Shown here: positions 1 through 10,632 of the stretch, piece after piece | Layout: every line of letters begins with the position of its first letter | Numbering within the stretch: position 1 is the stretch's first letter | Origin: Candidatus Rokuibacteriota bacterium | GTDB lineage: Bacteria; Methylomirabilota; Methylomirabilia; Rokubacteriales; CSP1-6 | NCBI GenBank assembly: GCA_016179925.1 | Contig: JACPCG010000085.1 | Span: 1-51,926, forward strand | DNA length: 51,926 bases | Reading direction: 5' to 3' | Program-made: the position numbers and the translations under genes | Notes under the pieces: generated by a model | Database searches by the model: none | Told to the model about the DNA's origin: nothing | The model's input: only the letters and a program-made list of their open reading frames with translations

Positions 1-63
1 CGCATCCGTCGCCGACCGTCGCTGGCCCTCGCGTTCCTGCGGCACGCGGGCTTGGCCTTCTAA
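1..63 (+). CDS. Possible 3' end of a gene cut by the window edge
   Basis: An open frame enters from the left edge and ends at TAA (61-63), giving 20 codons rich in Arg, Leu and Ala. Twenty residues are too few to name a family, and GC-rich DNA gives open frames by chance. The 30 bases between it and the convergent rubrerythrin gene show no clear terminator. Confidence 0.2.
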   Translation, partial: RIRRRPSLALAFLRHAGLAF

Positions 64-93
64 CATGATCGTCACCCTATTTCACGAGACTCA

Positions 94-543
94 TTAGATG
101 GCCTCAGCGGGTTCTTTCCCGGCGATCTGCTTGAGACCTTTGGTGAACCGACCGGCGTGCGACTTCTCGGCCTTCGCGAGCGTCTCGAACCACTCCGCGA
201 GCTCGGCGAACCCTTCGTCGCGTGCGGTCTTCGCCATGCCGGGATACATCTGCGTGTACTCGTACGTCTCGCCGGCGACGGCCGCTTTCAGATTCTTCTC
301 GGTCTTGCCGATCGGCTCGCCGGTGGCGGGATCGCCGACTTCCTTCAGGAAGTCCAGGTGGCCGAACGCGTGGCCCGTCTCCGCGTCCGCCGTGTCCTTG
401 AAGAGGCCGGCGATGTCGGGGAAGCCCTCGATGTCCGCGACGCGCGCGAAGTAGAGGTAGCGCCGGTTCGCCTGCGACTCGCCCGCGAACGCCTCCTTGA
501 GGTTCTCGACGCTCTTGGTGCCCTTGAGGCTCTTGCCTGCCAT
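94..543 (-). CDS. Rubrerythrin-type diiron protein without rubredoxin domain
   Basis: A 149-aa ferritin-like four-helix protein. The diiron ligand motifs are visible in order: GESQANRRY near residue 22, DAETGH near 53, GETYEY near 91 and AEKSH near 124. The C-terminal rubredoxin CxxC domain of classical rubrerythrin is absent, so this is the short erythrin/symerythrin-like form. The family reduces hydrogen peroxide with electrons from a partner such as rubredoxin. Its ATG lies 3 nt after the stop of the PerR-like gene, and its Shine-Dalgarno AGGAGG lies inside that gene, so the two are surely co-transcribed and translationally coupled. A peroxide sensor followed by a peroxide reductase is a classic pairing. 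Confidence 0.9.
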   Translation of the reverse strand: MAGKSLKGTKSVENLKEAFAGESQANRRYLYFARVADIEGFPDIAGLFKDTADAETGHAFGHLDFLKEVGDPATGEPIGKTEKNLKAAVAGETYEYTQMYPGMAKTARDEGFAELAEWFETLAKAEKSHAGRFTKGLKQIAGKEPAEAI

Positions 544-546
544 GTC

Positions 547-1014
547 TCAGCTCCTCCTTTGTCCCTTGACGGGGGATCGACCGGTCTGCCGGCGGCACGC
601 GCCGCAGCGGCCGTAGAACTCGGCCCGGTGGTTGAGGATCTCGAAGCCGGTGCGTGTTGCCACGCGGGCCCGCACGGCCCGGTCGGCGCGCGCCGGCACG
701 TCGTAGAGGCGGCCGCACGCGAGGCACGTGAAGTGGTCGTGCGGCAGCGTGTTGCCGTCGAAGCGCATGCCCGCGGCGTCGGCGCGCTCCGCGAGGAATC
801 CCTCGGCGGCGAGCATGCGGAGGTTGCGGTAGACGGTCGCGAGGCTCACGCGCGGGAGCTTCTTCCGCACGCGCCGGTAGACGAAGGCCGCCGTGGGATG
901 GACGTCGGTCGCGCGCACGACGTCGAGGATGAGCCGCCGCGGCTCCGTGAGCCTGAACCCGCGGGCCCGCAGCGTCTCGTGGCCGTGGGGGTGGCCATCC
1001 TTTTTAGGAATCAT
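547..1014 (-). CDS. Fur-family regulator, PerR-like
   Basis: A 155-aa Fur superfamily protein. The N-terminal winged helix contains RLTEPRRLILD and VSLATVYRNLRML, the DNA-recognition segment. The structural zinc site is two CxxC pairs (CLAC, CGAC). Regulatory-metal residues match PerR rather than Fur: HPTA (PerR His37), FDGN (Asp85), PHDH (His91/His93), and Asp in GRLYDV where Fur normally has Glu. That Asp is the residue linked to peroxide sensing through iron-catalysed histidine oxidation. The start is taken at ATG 1014; an upstream in-frame TTG at 1023 is less likely. A Fur/PerR-box-like sequence overlaps the start, suggesting autoregulation of this gene and the rubrerythrin gene. Confidence 0.88.
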   Translation of the reverse strand: MIPKKDGHPHGHETLRARGFRLTEPRRLILDVVRATDVHPTAAFVYRRVRKKLPRVSLATVYRNLRMLAAEGFLAERADAAGMRFDGNTLPHDHFTCLACGRLYDVPARADRAVRARVATRTGFEILNHRAEFYGRCGACRRQTGRSPVKGQRRS

Positions 1015-1019
1015 TCTCA
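1005..1019 (-). promoter_or_regulatory. Candidate Fur/PerR box over the regulator start codon
   Basis: On the minus strand the sequence reads TGAGAATGATTCCTA. It matches the 7-1-7 Fur/PerR consensus TGATAATNATTATCA at 11 of the 14 defined positions. It contains the ATG of the regulator (1014-1012), so binding would block the start of the perR-rubrerythrin operon directly. The AT-rich run stands out in a GC-rich background. The site is inferred by eye. Confidence 0.5.
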
Positions 1020-1100
1020 ACAAGGCCCACGCAGTGTACCCGGCCCCCGCGCGGGTGTCAACACCGTGCGCCGCGTCTAGCGCGCCGCGCGCGGTTCCAG

Positions 1101-1121
1101 TAGACTATCCACCTCAGGAGG
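1101..1121 (+). promoter_or_regulatory. -10-like box and Shine-Dalgarno of uvrA
   Basis: TAGACT at 1101-1106 resembles a -10 hexamer, and AGGAGG lies at 1116-1121. The Shine-Dalgarno is 9 nt before ATG 1131 but touches ATG 1122, so 1131 is the better start. No convincing -35 is visible. Confidence 0.4.
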
Positions 1122-1130
1122 ATGGTTCGA

Positions 1131-3896
<2,766 letters not shown>

Positions 3897-3900
<4 letters not shown>

Positions 3901-5105
3901 ACGTCTTCCGGGGGTGGATCGTCGTCGCGGGCGCGTTCCTCGTCCTCTTCGTCGCCTACGGCGCGCAGTACTCCTTCGGCGTCTTCTTCTCGGCGCTCCT
4001 CGAAGAGTTCCACTGGAGCCGCGCCAGCCTCTCCGGCGCCTTCACCCTCTACGCAATCCTCTACTGCGTCTTCGGGTTCCCCGCCGGACGGCTCACCGAC
4101 CTCTGGGGGCCGCGCGTCGTCATCGCCGCGGGCGGCGCCTTCCTCGGCGTGGCGTTCGCGGGCATGGCGCTCGTCAGCGAGCTCTGGCAGCCGTATGTGC
4201 TGTACGGTCTGGTCGCGGCGCTCGGCATGGGGACGGCGTACGTGCCGTGTAACACGACGGTGGTGAAGTGGTTCGTCGCGCGGCGGGGCCTCGCCGTCGG
4301 CATCGCCTCGAGCGGCGGCAGCGTGGGGACGTTCGCCCTGCCGCCCCTCGCCCAAGCGCTCGTCAGCGCGCTCGGCTGGCGGACGGCCTACGTCGTCCTC
4401 GGGGTGGCCGCGTTCGTCGTCCTCGGCCTCGTGGCGCGCGTGATGCGCCGCGACCCCGAGAGCCTCGGGCTCCACCCCGACGGCGCCGACGCGCCGCCGG
4501 CCGTCACCGGGATCGAAGAGACGCCGTGGCCGCTCCGGCGCGCGATGCGTTCGCGCGCCTTCTGGATGGTCGGCGCGACCTTCACCGCGACGTGGATCCC
4601 GGTCTTCATCCCGCTCGTCCACATCGTGCCGTTCACGCGCGATCTCGGCTACCCGCCGCTCACCGGGGCGTGGGTCGTCTCGACGCTCGGCATCGGCGCG
4701 GTCGCCGGGCGCCTCGTCATGGGCGGCGTGTCGGACCGGATCGGCCGGAAGCCCGCCGTCGCGATCGCGATGGCGCTCCAGGCGGTCGCCTTCCTGGGCT
4801 TCCTCGCCGCCGGCCGCGGCCTGCCCGTGCTCTTCGCGACGGCGTTCGTCTTCGGCTACTCGTACGGCGCGATCTCGACGCTCTTCCCCGCCGTCGTCGG
4901 CGACCTCTTCGGCCGGGGCCAGGCGGGCGCGCTCGTCGGCTTTCTCTTCGCGGTGGCGGGTGCGATGGCGGGCTGGGGGCCGCTCATCGCCGGCGCGATC
5001 TACGACGCGACCGGCGGCTACGCCCTCACGTGGGGGTTCGCCGCCGCGATGAACCTGGTCGCCCTCGTCCTGCTCGCCCTGTCGCGCCCGCCACGAGTGG
5101 ATTAG
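3897..5105 (+). CDS. MFS transporter, OFA/monocarboxylate-like
   Basis: A 402-aa inner-membrane protein with about 12 predicted hydrophobic helices. The first helix (GWIVVAGAFLVLFVAYG) and the loop FPAGRLTDLWGPR, the MFS motif A position, are typical of the oxalate/formate antiporter and monocarboxylate branch. A second motif-A-like loop, GGVSDRIGRKPA, lies at the start of the second half. The TTG start overlaps the uvrA stop (TTGA), so translation is coupled to uvrA. Substrate cannot be read from sequence; the flanking hydrolase and thiolase genes suggest a small organic acid, which is inference. Confidence 0.85.
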
Positions 5106-5118
5106 AATCACGGCCGTG
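5103..5118 (+). promoter_or_regulatory. TAGAAT -10 box 7 nt before a GTG start (leaderless type)
   Basis: TAGAAT (5103-5108) is followed by seven bases and then GTG (5116), with no Shine-Dalgarno. A start at the usual 6-7 nt after a -10 would fall on the start codon. The same arrangement recurs at several other genes in the window. Confidence 0.4.
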
Positions 5119-5928
5119 TTGATGGAGATCGCCGGCCTCAAGGTGGAGCGGGCGACACCCCGGGTCCCCGCGCGCGAGCCCTCGATCCTCTTCATCCACG
5201 GGATGTGGGGCGGGAGCTGGATGTGGGACAACTACCTCGGCTTTTTCGCCGGGCGGGGCTATCCCTGCTACGCGCTGAACCTGCGCGGCCACCACGGCTC
5301 GAAGGCCGTCGCCGACATCGGCCGCGTCCCGTTCGCCGACTACGTCATGGACGTGCGCGGGGTCGTCGCCGCGCTCGGCGACCCGATCCTCGTCGGGCAC
5401 AGCATGGGCGGCCTCCTCGTCCAGAAGCTCGCGGAGCTCGGCACGCCGCCCGCCGTCGTCGCGCTCACGCCCGCCGCGCCCCGCGGGATCTTTCCGCTCT
5501 GCACGCTCGAGCTCGCGCGCCTTTCGCTGAAGCACCTCCACGAGTTCCTGCTGAGCCGCCCGATCACGCCGACGGTCGGAGAGGCGGACGCGCTCCTCTT
5601 CGGCCGGATCCCGCCGGGCGACCGGCGGCAGGCGTTCGAGCGGCTCGTGCCCGAGTCCGGGCGCATGACGTTCGACATCGCGGTGAAGGGCGTGCCCGTG
5701 GACGCCCGGCGCGTGCGGAGCCCGATGCTCGTCGTCGCCGGCCACGAGGACCGCATCACGCCCGCGAAGATGGTGCGGAAGATCGCGCGCAAGTACGGCG
5801 CCGAATTCCGCGTCTACGACGCGCACGCCCACATGGTGCTGATGGAGCCGGGGTGGGAGACGATCGCCGCCGACATCGACGCGTGGCTTGCACGAGTGGA
5901 GAAACCGGTCACCAGGGAGGCCCGATGA
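5116..5928 (+). CDS. Alpha/beta-fold hydrolase
   Basis: A 270-aa soluble hydrolase. The oxyanion-hole region FIHGMWGGSW is near residue 32, the nucleophile elbow GHSMGG near residue 95, a candidate acid in GHEDRIT near residue 215, and the catalytic His in AHAHMV near residue 235, so the Ser-Asp-His triad is complete. The start may be GTG 5116 or ATG 5122. Its stop overlaps the ATG of the thiolase gene (ATGA), so the pair is coupled. The substrate is unknown; esters, lactones or thioesters feeding the thiolase pathway are plausible. Confidence 0.85.
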   Translation: MLMEIAGLKVERATPRVPAREPSILFIHGMWGGSWMWDNYLGFFAGRGYPCYALNLRGHHGSKAVADIGRVPFADYVMDVRGVVAALGDPILVGHSMGGLLVQKLAELGTPPAVVALTPAAPRGIFPLCTLELARLSLKHLHEFLLSRPITPTVGEADALLFGRIPPGDRRQAFERLVPESGRMTFDIAVKGVPVDARRVRSPMLVVAGHEDRITPAKMVRKIARKYGAEFRVYDAHAHMVLMEPGWETIAADIDAWLARVEKPVTREAR

Positions 5929-7139
5929 AGAGTCTTCGGGACAAGTACTGCATCGTGGGCGTCGGCGAGACGGAATACTCGCGCGGCTCCGGCCGCACCA
6001 CGCGCGCGATGGCCGTCGAGGCGGTCCGCAACGCGATCCTCGACGCGGGCCTCACGCCCCGCGACGTGGACGGGATGCTGGACTACCAGGGCGGCGACTC
6101 GACGCTCGCCAACTGGGTGGCGCCCGATCTCGGCGTCCGCCTCAACTTCTACATGGACGTGTTCGGCGGCGGCTCGTCCACCGAGGCCCTGGTCGGCCTC
6201 GCGACGGGCGCGATCGAGGCGGGGATGTGCCACACGGTCGCGATCTACCGCTCGATGAACGGCTACTCGGAGTTCAGGATCGGGGGCACCGGCGTACGCG
6301 CCGCGCAGCCCGTCCGGAGCCTCGACCTCGCGCAGGTGCCGTTCGGCATGCGCAGCGCCGGCCAGAACTTCGCGATGACCTTCATGCGGCACATGTACGA
6401 GTACGGCACGACCTCGGAGCAGGTCGCCCACGTCAAGGCGGCGCACAGCACGCACGCCTCCCAGAACCCGAAGGCGCTCCTGAAGGAGCGGGTGACGGTC
6501 GAGGACGTCGTCAGCTCGCGCTGGATCGTGAAGCCCCTCCACCTCCTCGACTGCTGCGTCGAGACCGACAACGCGACGTGCGTGATCGTGACATCATCCG
6601 AGCGCGCCCGCGACCTGCGCCGCCGGCCCGTCCACATCATGGGCGTCGCCGGGCGCGTGTCGAAGCCGCGCCTGGACTTCCACTGGGCGCACGGGCCGAT
6701 CACGCGCGTCGCGGGCTACTACGCGAAGGACATCGTCTTCGGCCAGGCCGGCATCGGGCCCGAGGACGTGGACGTCACCGGCTCGTACGACGCGTTCACC
6801 TTCACGACGATGCTCCAGCTCGAGGAGTACGGCTTCTGCAAGAAGGGCGAGGGCGGCCAGTACGTCTCGAGCGGCATCATCGAGCTCGGCGGCAAGCGGC
6901 CGAACAACACCTCGGGCGGCCATCTCTGCGAGGGCTACACGCACGGAATGAACATGGTGATCGAGAACGTCCGCCAGCTCCGCGGGACCGTGGACGACTA
7001 CTGCCCCCGCGCCGCGGAGGGCGTCCACACCTACGACTACGCGCCGGGCCGCTGCCGACAGGTCAAAGACGCCGAGATCACGATGAACCTCGGCTGGGCG
7101 ATACCGCCCACCGGCAGCGCGCTGATTTTGCACCGGTGA
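5925..7139 (+). CDS. Thiolase-fold protein, SCP2/lipid-transfer type
   Basis: A 404-aa thiolase superfamily protein opening with CIVGVGETEYSRGSGR and continuing with AMAVEAVRNAILDAGL, the usual N-terminal pattern of the SCP2-thiolase/lipid-transfer branch. Later segments include GGHLCEGYTHGMN, which corresponds to the conserved C-terminal His loop. I cannot place the canonical nucleophilic Cys of biosynthetic thiolases with confidence, as is usual for this branch. It overlaps the hydrolase (ATGA), and a DUF35 protein follows 119 nt later. Thiolase/DUF35 pairs act as heteromeric complexes, for example in side-chain degradation (retro-aldol or thiolysis). The substrate here is unknown. Confidence 0.88.
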   Translation: MKSLRDKYCIVGVGETEYSRGSGRTTRAMAVEAVRNAILDAGLTPRDVDGMLDYQGGDSTLANWVAPDLGVRLNFYMDVFGGGSSTEALVGLATGAIEAGMCHTVAIYRSMNGYSEFRIGGTGVRAAQPVRSLDLAQVPFGMRSAGQNFAMTFMRHMYEYGTTSEQVAHVKAAHSTHASQNPKALLKERVTVEDVVSSRWIVKPLHLLDCCVETDNATCVIVTSSERARDLRRRPVHIMGVAGRVSKPRLDFHWAHGPITRVAGYYAKDIVFGQAGIGPEDVDVTGSYDAFTFTTMLQLEEYGFCKKGEGGQYVSSGIIELGGKRPNNTSGGHLCEGYTHGMNMVIENVRQLRGTVDDYCPRAAEGVHTYDYAPGRCRQVKDAEITMNLGWAIPPTGSALILHR

Positions 7140-7202
7140 GACGCCGCGTGGCGCCGCGGCTGGCACCGAGCGCGAGAGCGACCGCAACGCCGGATGGCGG
7201 CG

Positions 7203-7239
7203 GGGCACGGGCGCGGCGCACGCCCGAGTGCCCGTGCCC
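7203..7239 (+). repeat. 10-bp perfect inverted repeat in the thiolase-DUF35 gap
   Basis: GGGCACGGGC (7203-7212) and GCCCGTGCCC (7230-7239) can form a perfect 10-bp GC stem with a 17-nt loop. There is no T-run, so it is not a standard intrinsic terminator. It lies between two genes that should be expressed together and could stabilise or attenuate the mRNA. Confidence 0.5.
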
Positions 7240-7258
7240 GGTCCAATAGGAGCCCTCC

Positions 7259-7762
7259 ATGCCCCAGCCCGTTCAATATCGCGGCATGACGCTGATCGTT
7301 CCCGACAACGACAGCGAGTGGAAGGAGTTCTACGAGCACGCGCGTGCCCACCGGCTCGTCGTCCGCAGATGCACCGCGTGCGGCCTCCTGCGCTACCCGC
7401 CGACGCACGCCTGTCCCTGGTGCATGGAGCTCGGCTGGACGTGGCAGGAGGTGAGCGGCCGGGGGACCATCTACTCCTACGAGATCGTCGTCCACGCGAT
7501 CCAGCCCGGCTTCAAGGAGCTGACGCCCTATCCGGTCGTGCTCGTCGAGCTCGACGAGCAGCGCGCCCGGCCGACGCCCGACGAGTCGCTCCGCATCATC
7601 GGCAACCTCGTGAGGCCCGACCTCACGCCGGAGGAGGACAAGAACGTCGCGATCGGCAAGCGCGTCCGGGTGATGTTCCAGGATCTGGCCGACCACATGG
7701 CGCTGCCGCAGTTCACGCTGACGGACGAGCCGCCGCAGGGACGCGTGTGGCGGCTGGCATAG
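7259..7762 (+). CDS. DUF35 / OB-fold zinc-ribbon partner of thiolase
   Basis: A 167-aa protein. The rubredoxin-like zinc ribbon is CTAC near residue 38 and CPWC near residue 52. An OB-fold follows, with GRGTIYSYEIVVHA and PVVLVELDEQ, and ends in GKRVRVMFQDL. This is the ChsH2/DUF35 architecture that binds acyl-CoA and completes thiolase or hydratase complexes. The start is ATG 7259 behind AGGAG. It lies between the thiolase and an LLM oxidoreductase, fitting one acyl-CoA catabolic operon. Confidence 0.88.
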   Translation: MPQPVQYRGMTLIVPDNDSEWKEFYEHARAHRLVVRRCTACGLLRYPPTHACPWCMELGWTWQEVSGRGTIYSYEIVVHAIQPGFKELTPYPVVLVELDEQRARPTPDESLRIIGNLVRPDLTPEEDKNVAIGKRVRVMFQDLADHMALPQFTLTDEPPQGRVWRLA

Positions 7763-7776
7763 GCGCCGCCGGCGCG

Positions 7777-8781
7777 ATGAAGTTCGGTCTCGGGCTGTCG
7801 GTCCAGCACCTGCCCGACGAGCCGCAGGACGCCCGGTTCCAGGAGCACGTCGAGCAGGTGCGGCTCGCCCGCGCCGTCGGCTTCGGCTCGGTGTGGGCGA
7901 GCCAGCACTACCTCTCCGATCCCTTCACCTACTTCCAGCCCATCCCCACCCTGGCGCGGATCGCCGCAGACGCCGGCGGCATGACGCTCGGCACCGGGGT
8001 CCTCCTGCTCCCGCTCCACCATCCGGTCGAGGTCGCCGAGCAGATCGCGACGCTCGACGTGATCGCGGGCGGCCGCTTCGTGTTCGGGGTCGGCCTCGGC
8101 TACCGCGACGTGGAAAACGAGGCGATGGGGCAGAGCCCGAAGGAGCGCGTCGGACGCCTCGTCGAGGGTCTCGACATCCTCGAGCGGCTCTGGAACGGCG
8201 AGCCGGTCACCTACTCTGGCACACACTTCCGCCTGCGCGACGTGCGCATCTCGATGCGCCCGCTGCAGCGGCCGCGCCCGCCGATCTGGCTCGCCGCCAA
8301 CGGCGACGCGGGCGTCAGGCGCGCCGCGCGCCTCGGAGACGCGTGGCTCATGAACCCTCACACGACCATCGAAACGCTCGCGCGTCAGCTCGCGCTCTTC
8401 CGAACGGCGCGGCAGACGCTGGGGCGCCCCCCGGCCGCCGACGTCCCGCTCATCAAGGAGTGCTACGTGGCGCCCGAGACCGCCACCGCCTTCGCCGAAG
8501 CCACCGCGTTCCTCGACGCGAAGTACCGCGCCTACCGGAGCTGGGAGCAGGACAAGGCGCTGCCCGCGGACGAGCGCTGGAGCCCGAGCTTCGAGGAGCT
8601 GGCCCGCGACCGGTTCGTCATCGGCGACCCGCCGCGCGTCACGGACGAGATCGCCCGTTATCGCGAGCGGCTCGGGGTGACCACGATGATCTTCCGCCTG
8701 CAGTGGCCGGGGATGGACCAGGCCAAGGTGCTCCGCTCGATCCGGCTCCTCGGCGAGAAGGTGCTCCCCCACTTCGCTTGA
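7777..8781 (+). CDS. LLM-class flavin-dependent oxidoreductase
   Basis: A 334-aa bacterial luciferase-like TIM barrel. Family landmarks are GFGSVWASQHY near residue 35, LGTGVLLLPLHHPVEVAEQ near residue 70, GGRFVFGVGLGYRDVE near residue 95 and PRPPIWLAAN near residue 165. These enzymes use FMN or F420 for monooxygenation or dehydrogenation. The start is ATG 7777, 14 nt after the DUF35 stop. It is the last gene of the plus-strand run from about 5.1 kb and is followed by repeat copy (a). Substrate unknown; cofactor not decidable by eye. Confidence 0.88.
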   Translation: MKFGLGLSVQHLPDEPQDARFQEHVEQVRLARAVGFGSVWASQHYLSDPFTYFQPIPTLARIAADAGGMTLGTGVLLLPLHHPVEVAEQIATLDVIAGGRFVFGVGLGYRDVENEAMGQSPKERVGRLVEGLDILERLWNGEPVTYSGTHFRLRDVRISMRPLQRPRPPIWLAANGDAGVRRAARLGDAWLMNPHTTIETLARQLALFRTARQTLGRPPAADVPLIKECYVAPETATAFAEATAFLDAKYRAYRSWEQDKALPADERWSPSFEELARDRFVIGDPPRVTDEIARYRERLGVTTMIFRLQWPGMDQAKVLRSIRLLGEKVLPHFA

Positions 8782-8803
8782 TCAGCACTCCGTGGGCCGG
8801 GAG

Positions 8804-8907
8804 CTCAGAGTCTGTGAACGAATCGCGTTGTCGAAGGGCGCCACGGCTGTGCCGGGGCGCCCTGAGCGCCGGGGGGCTTGGGGGGCGCCCGGAGCCCCCC
8901 ATGTACT
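8804..8907 (-). repeat. Dispersed double-hairpin 3' repeat, copy (a)
   Basis: Read on the minus strand, this copy starts 7 nt after the cyclase stop with GGGGGGCTCCGGGCGCCCC, a G/C hairpin. It continues through CAAGCCCCCCGGCGCT, a second GGCGCC-type hairpin, and ends in a GATTCGTTCAC box. Four other copies lie at 30901, 31004, 46096 and 47371. It fills the convergent gap between the LLM and cyclase genes. No T-run follows, so it is not a textbook terminator, but its place suggests a role at the mRNA 3' end. Confidence 0.8.
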
Positions 8908-9855
8908 TCAGAACAGCGCGACCGGGTTCACCGGCGACCCCGTCACGCCCTGCAGCCGCAGCGGCGCGATCGCGAGCATGAACTCCCAGCGCCGCCGCGC
9001 CGCACACGCCTTCGCCAGCTCTTCCAGGTTGCCGTTGTCGATGAGCCAGAGCCCCATGGCGACGAGCCCCACGATGTGGACGACGTTCCCGAGCCCCGGG
9101 TGCGTCGCGGGACTCACGTCGTTGTGGGTGTCGGTGCCGAGCATGGCGATGTCGCGCTCACGGAACCACGGCATCGAGGCCACGTGGGCCGCGGGCGAGC
9201 CGTCCTTGAGGGGATGCCGCGGCCCCTCGGCGAGCCGCCGCGCGTAGTAGCCGGTCCGGATCAGCAGGATGTCGCCCGCCTCGACGCGGACGCCCTGCGC
9301 CTTTTCAGCGGCCTCCAGATCCTCCGGCATGACCCCCTCGCCCGAGGCGAGCCAGCGGCCCTTGAGCGCGGCGATATCGAGCAGGACGCCGCGGCTCACG
9401 ACGCCGGCGTGCAGCAGATCCACCGACTCGACCTGGGCGCCCTCGCGCGAGGTGATCAGGTTGGCCGAGCGCCCGTTGTAGATCTTGCCCTGCCAGAAGT
9501 AGTGGGCGGGGGTGTCCACGTGGGTGATCGTGTAGCCGTGGAAGACCATGCCGATGAACTCGGAGGCGCCGCGCCGCTGCAAGATGCGCTCGGGCGAGTC
9601 GTGCTCTCGCCCCTCGCCCGAGTCCACCATGAAGCGCAGCGGCTGGAACGTGGTGTCGGCGGTGATGCCGTTGGTCGCGATGGGGCGCGCGCAGCTCACC
9701 GGCACGCCGTCCTGCACGAGCGCCGCGGCGCGCTTCCGCTCCGCCGGCGTGATGAGGTTGACGGTCCCCAGCTCGTCGTCCTTGCCCCAGCGGCCCCAGT
9801 TGCTGAGGCTCGAGATCATCTTGATCACGTCGCTCTCGGTCAGGGTCGTCGCCAC
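8908..9855 (-). CDS. Cyclase family protein (kynurenine formamidase-like)
   Basis: A 315-aa metal-dependent hydrolase of the cyclase/PF04199 family. The metal-binding signature appears as THVDTPAHYFW near residue 110, preceded by FIGMVFHGY. Further conserved blocks are GVLLDIAALKG, VEAGDILLIRTGYY and AMLGTDTHND. It lacks a signal peptide and is probably cytoplasmic. It is the last gene of the minus-strand UGSC operon. A second, Tat-exported cyclase lies at 31.1 kb. Members open cyclic imides, formyl-kynurenine or related amides and esters; the substrate here is unknown. Its stop is followed 7 nt later by repeat copy (a). Confidence 0.88.
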   Translation of the reverse strand: MATTLTESDVIKMISSLSNWGRWGKDDELGTVNLITPAERKRAAALVQDGVPVSCARPIATNGITADTTFQPLRFMVDSGEGREHDSPERILQRRGASEFIGMVFHGYTITHVDTPAHYFWQGKIYNGRSANLITSREGAQVESVDLLHAGVVSRGVLLDIAALKGRWLASGEGVMPEDLEAAEKAQGVRVEAGDILLIRTGYYARRLAEGPRHPLKDGSPAAHVASMPWFRERDIAMLGTDTHNDVSPATHPGLGNVVHIVGLVAMGLWLIDNGNLEELAKACAARRRWEFMLAIAPLRLQGVTGSPVNPVALF

Positions 9856-9879
9856 CGGCGTCCTCCTCGAGGGTTCGGG

Positions 9880-10105
9880 CTAGAAGTACTCGAACGTGAC
9901 CGCCTCGCGCTCCATCCTGAGCCGCAGGTCCGCCATGAACACGAGGTAGGGATGCGCGCCCGGCCGACGAGCGCGTCACGGTCCGCGCGGAGGAGCGCGT
10001 CCGCGTCCTCCTCGGCGAGCCCCATCTCACGTATGGCGGCCCGCGCGTCCTTCACGAACCGCGCCCGAAACGCGTCCTCGGCCTTGATCGCGAAGAAGTT
10101 TTCAC
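9880..10105 (-). pseudogene. LigA-like small subunit gene with two frameshifts
   Basis: The conceptual protein contains FFAIKAEDAFRARFV, then AAIREMGLAEEDADALL, then AHPYLVFMADLRLRMER, ending at TAG 9882-9880. That is the size and style of LigA-type small subunits of extradiol ring-cleavage dioxygenases, a helical ~75-aa protein ending in a G(V/A)HPYL segment. The natural start looks like GTG 10105, which overlaps the UGSC stop (GTGA) behind AGGAGG. That GTG is one base out of frame with FFAIK, and a second one-base loss occurs near 9955 before AHPYL. Two shifts in 226 nt argue for a decayed gene or poor local sequence. No LigB large subunit is beside it, so the role is open. Confidence 0.5.
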
Positions 10106-10620
10106 GCCGTAAGCCTCCTCACGATCTCGTCGTAGACCTTGTCCGCCAGCGCCCGCACCTCCTCACGCGTGAGCGGCTGAATGGGATGCTCCACCACGAC
10201 CGTCTGGTAAGCCTTCGCGCCGAGCGCGTCGGCCTGGGCGCGCGCGGCACGCTGGAACTCGGACGAGATCACCGTCGCCGTCGGGATGCCGTGGTCCTCG
10301 AAGAACACGCCGTCGTGCACACTGCACGTCGTGCACGACCCTCAGTCGGCGAGCGCCTCGATCAGCACGTCCGTGGCGCCGACGATCTCCGTGCGGAGCC
10401 CGTCGGGCGCCGGGCGGGCGAAGGTCGGCTTCTTCTTCCTGACGATCGCCTTCGGCCGCGCGCGCTCGCGCAGCAGCTCCTCGATCCGGTCGAGGAGGTG
10501 GTCGCCTTTCGCCTTGGAGATGTCGAGCAGCGTGACGGTCTTGCCGTCGAGGCTCGCCGAGCGCGGCGCGGTCTTCCGCGGCACGGCGACGGAAGCTGTG
10601 GGGTCGAGGTACTCGGACAT
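10102..10620 (-). CDS. UGSC-family selenoprotein (in-frame UGA = Sec)
   Basis: Two open frames (10342-10620 and 10102-10320) are in the same frame, separated by TGA at 10344-10342 and a few codons without a start. Read as selenocysteine the junction is ALADUGSCTTCSVHDG, the defining UGSC motif of the UGSC (seleno)protein family; homologs with Cys instead of Sec exist. Total length is 172 aa. The N-terminal part is TVTLLDISKAKGDHLLDRI, and after the motif come FFEDHGIPTATVISSEF and the basic end RREEV-type helix. U-x-x-C resembles a thioredoxin-type redox site. A perfect hairpin begins 2 nt after the UGA, the place expected for a bacterial SECIS. The gene sits 12 nt after a 351-aa partner gene. 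Confidence 0.9.
10312..10339 (-). promoter_or_regulatory. Candidate bacterial SECIS hairpin
   Basis: Immediately after UGA and two G residues, the minus strand reads GTCGTGCAC, a 10-nt loop (GACGTGCAGT), then GTGCACGAC: nine perfect base pairs. Bacterial SECIS elements are stem-loops directly downstream of the Sec UGA that bind SelB through the apical loop, here containing G and U. The hairpin is within the coding sequence, as required in bacteria. Confidence 0.75.
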
Positions 10621-10632
10621 GGGTGCCCTCCC

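Noticed and set aside
10102-10320. Treating the UGSC halves as two separate genes
   Set aside because: The second half has no start with a ribosome-binding site (its ATG-like first codon is GTG inside the hairpin), and the UGSC motif spans the TGA.
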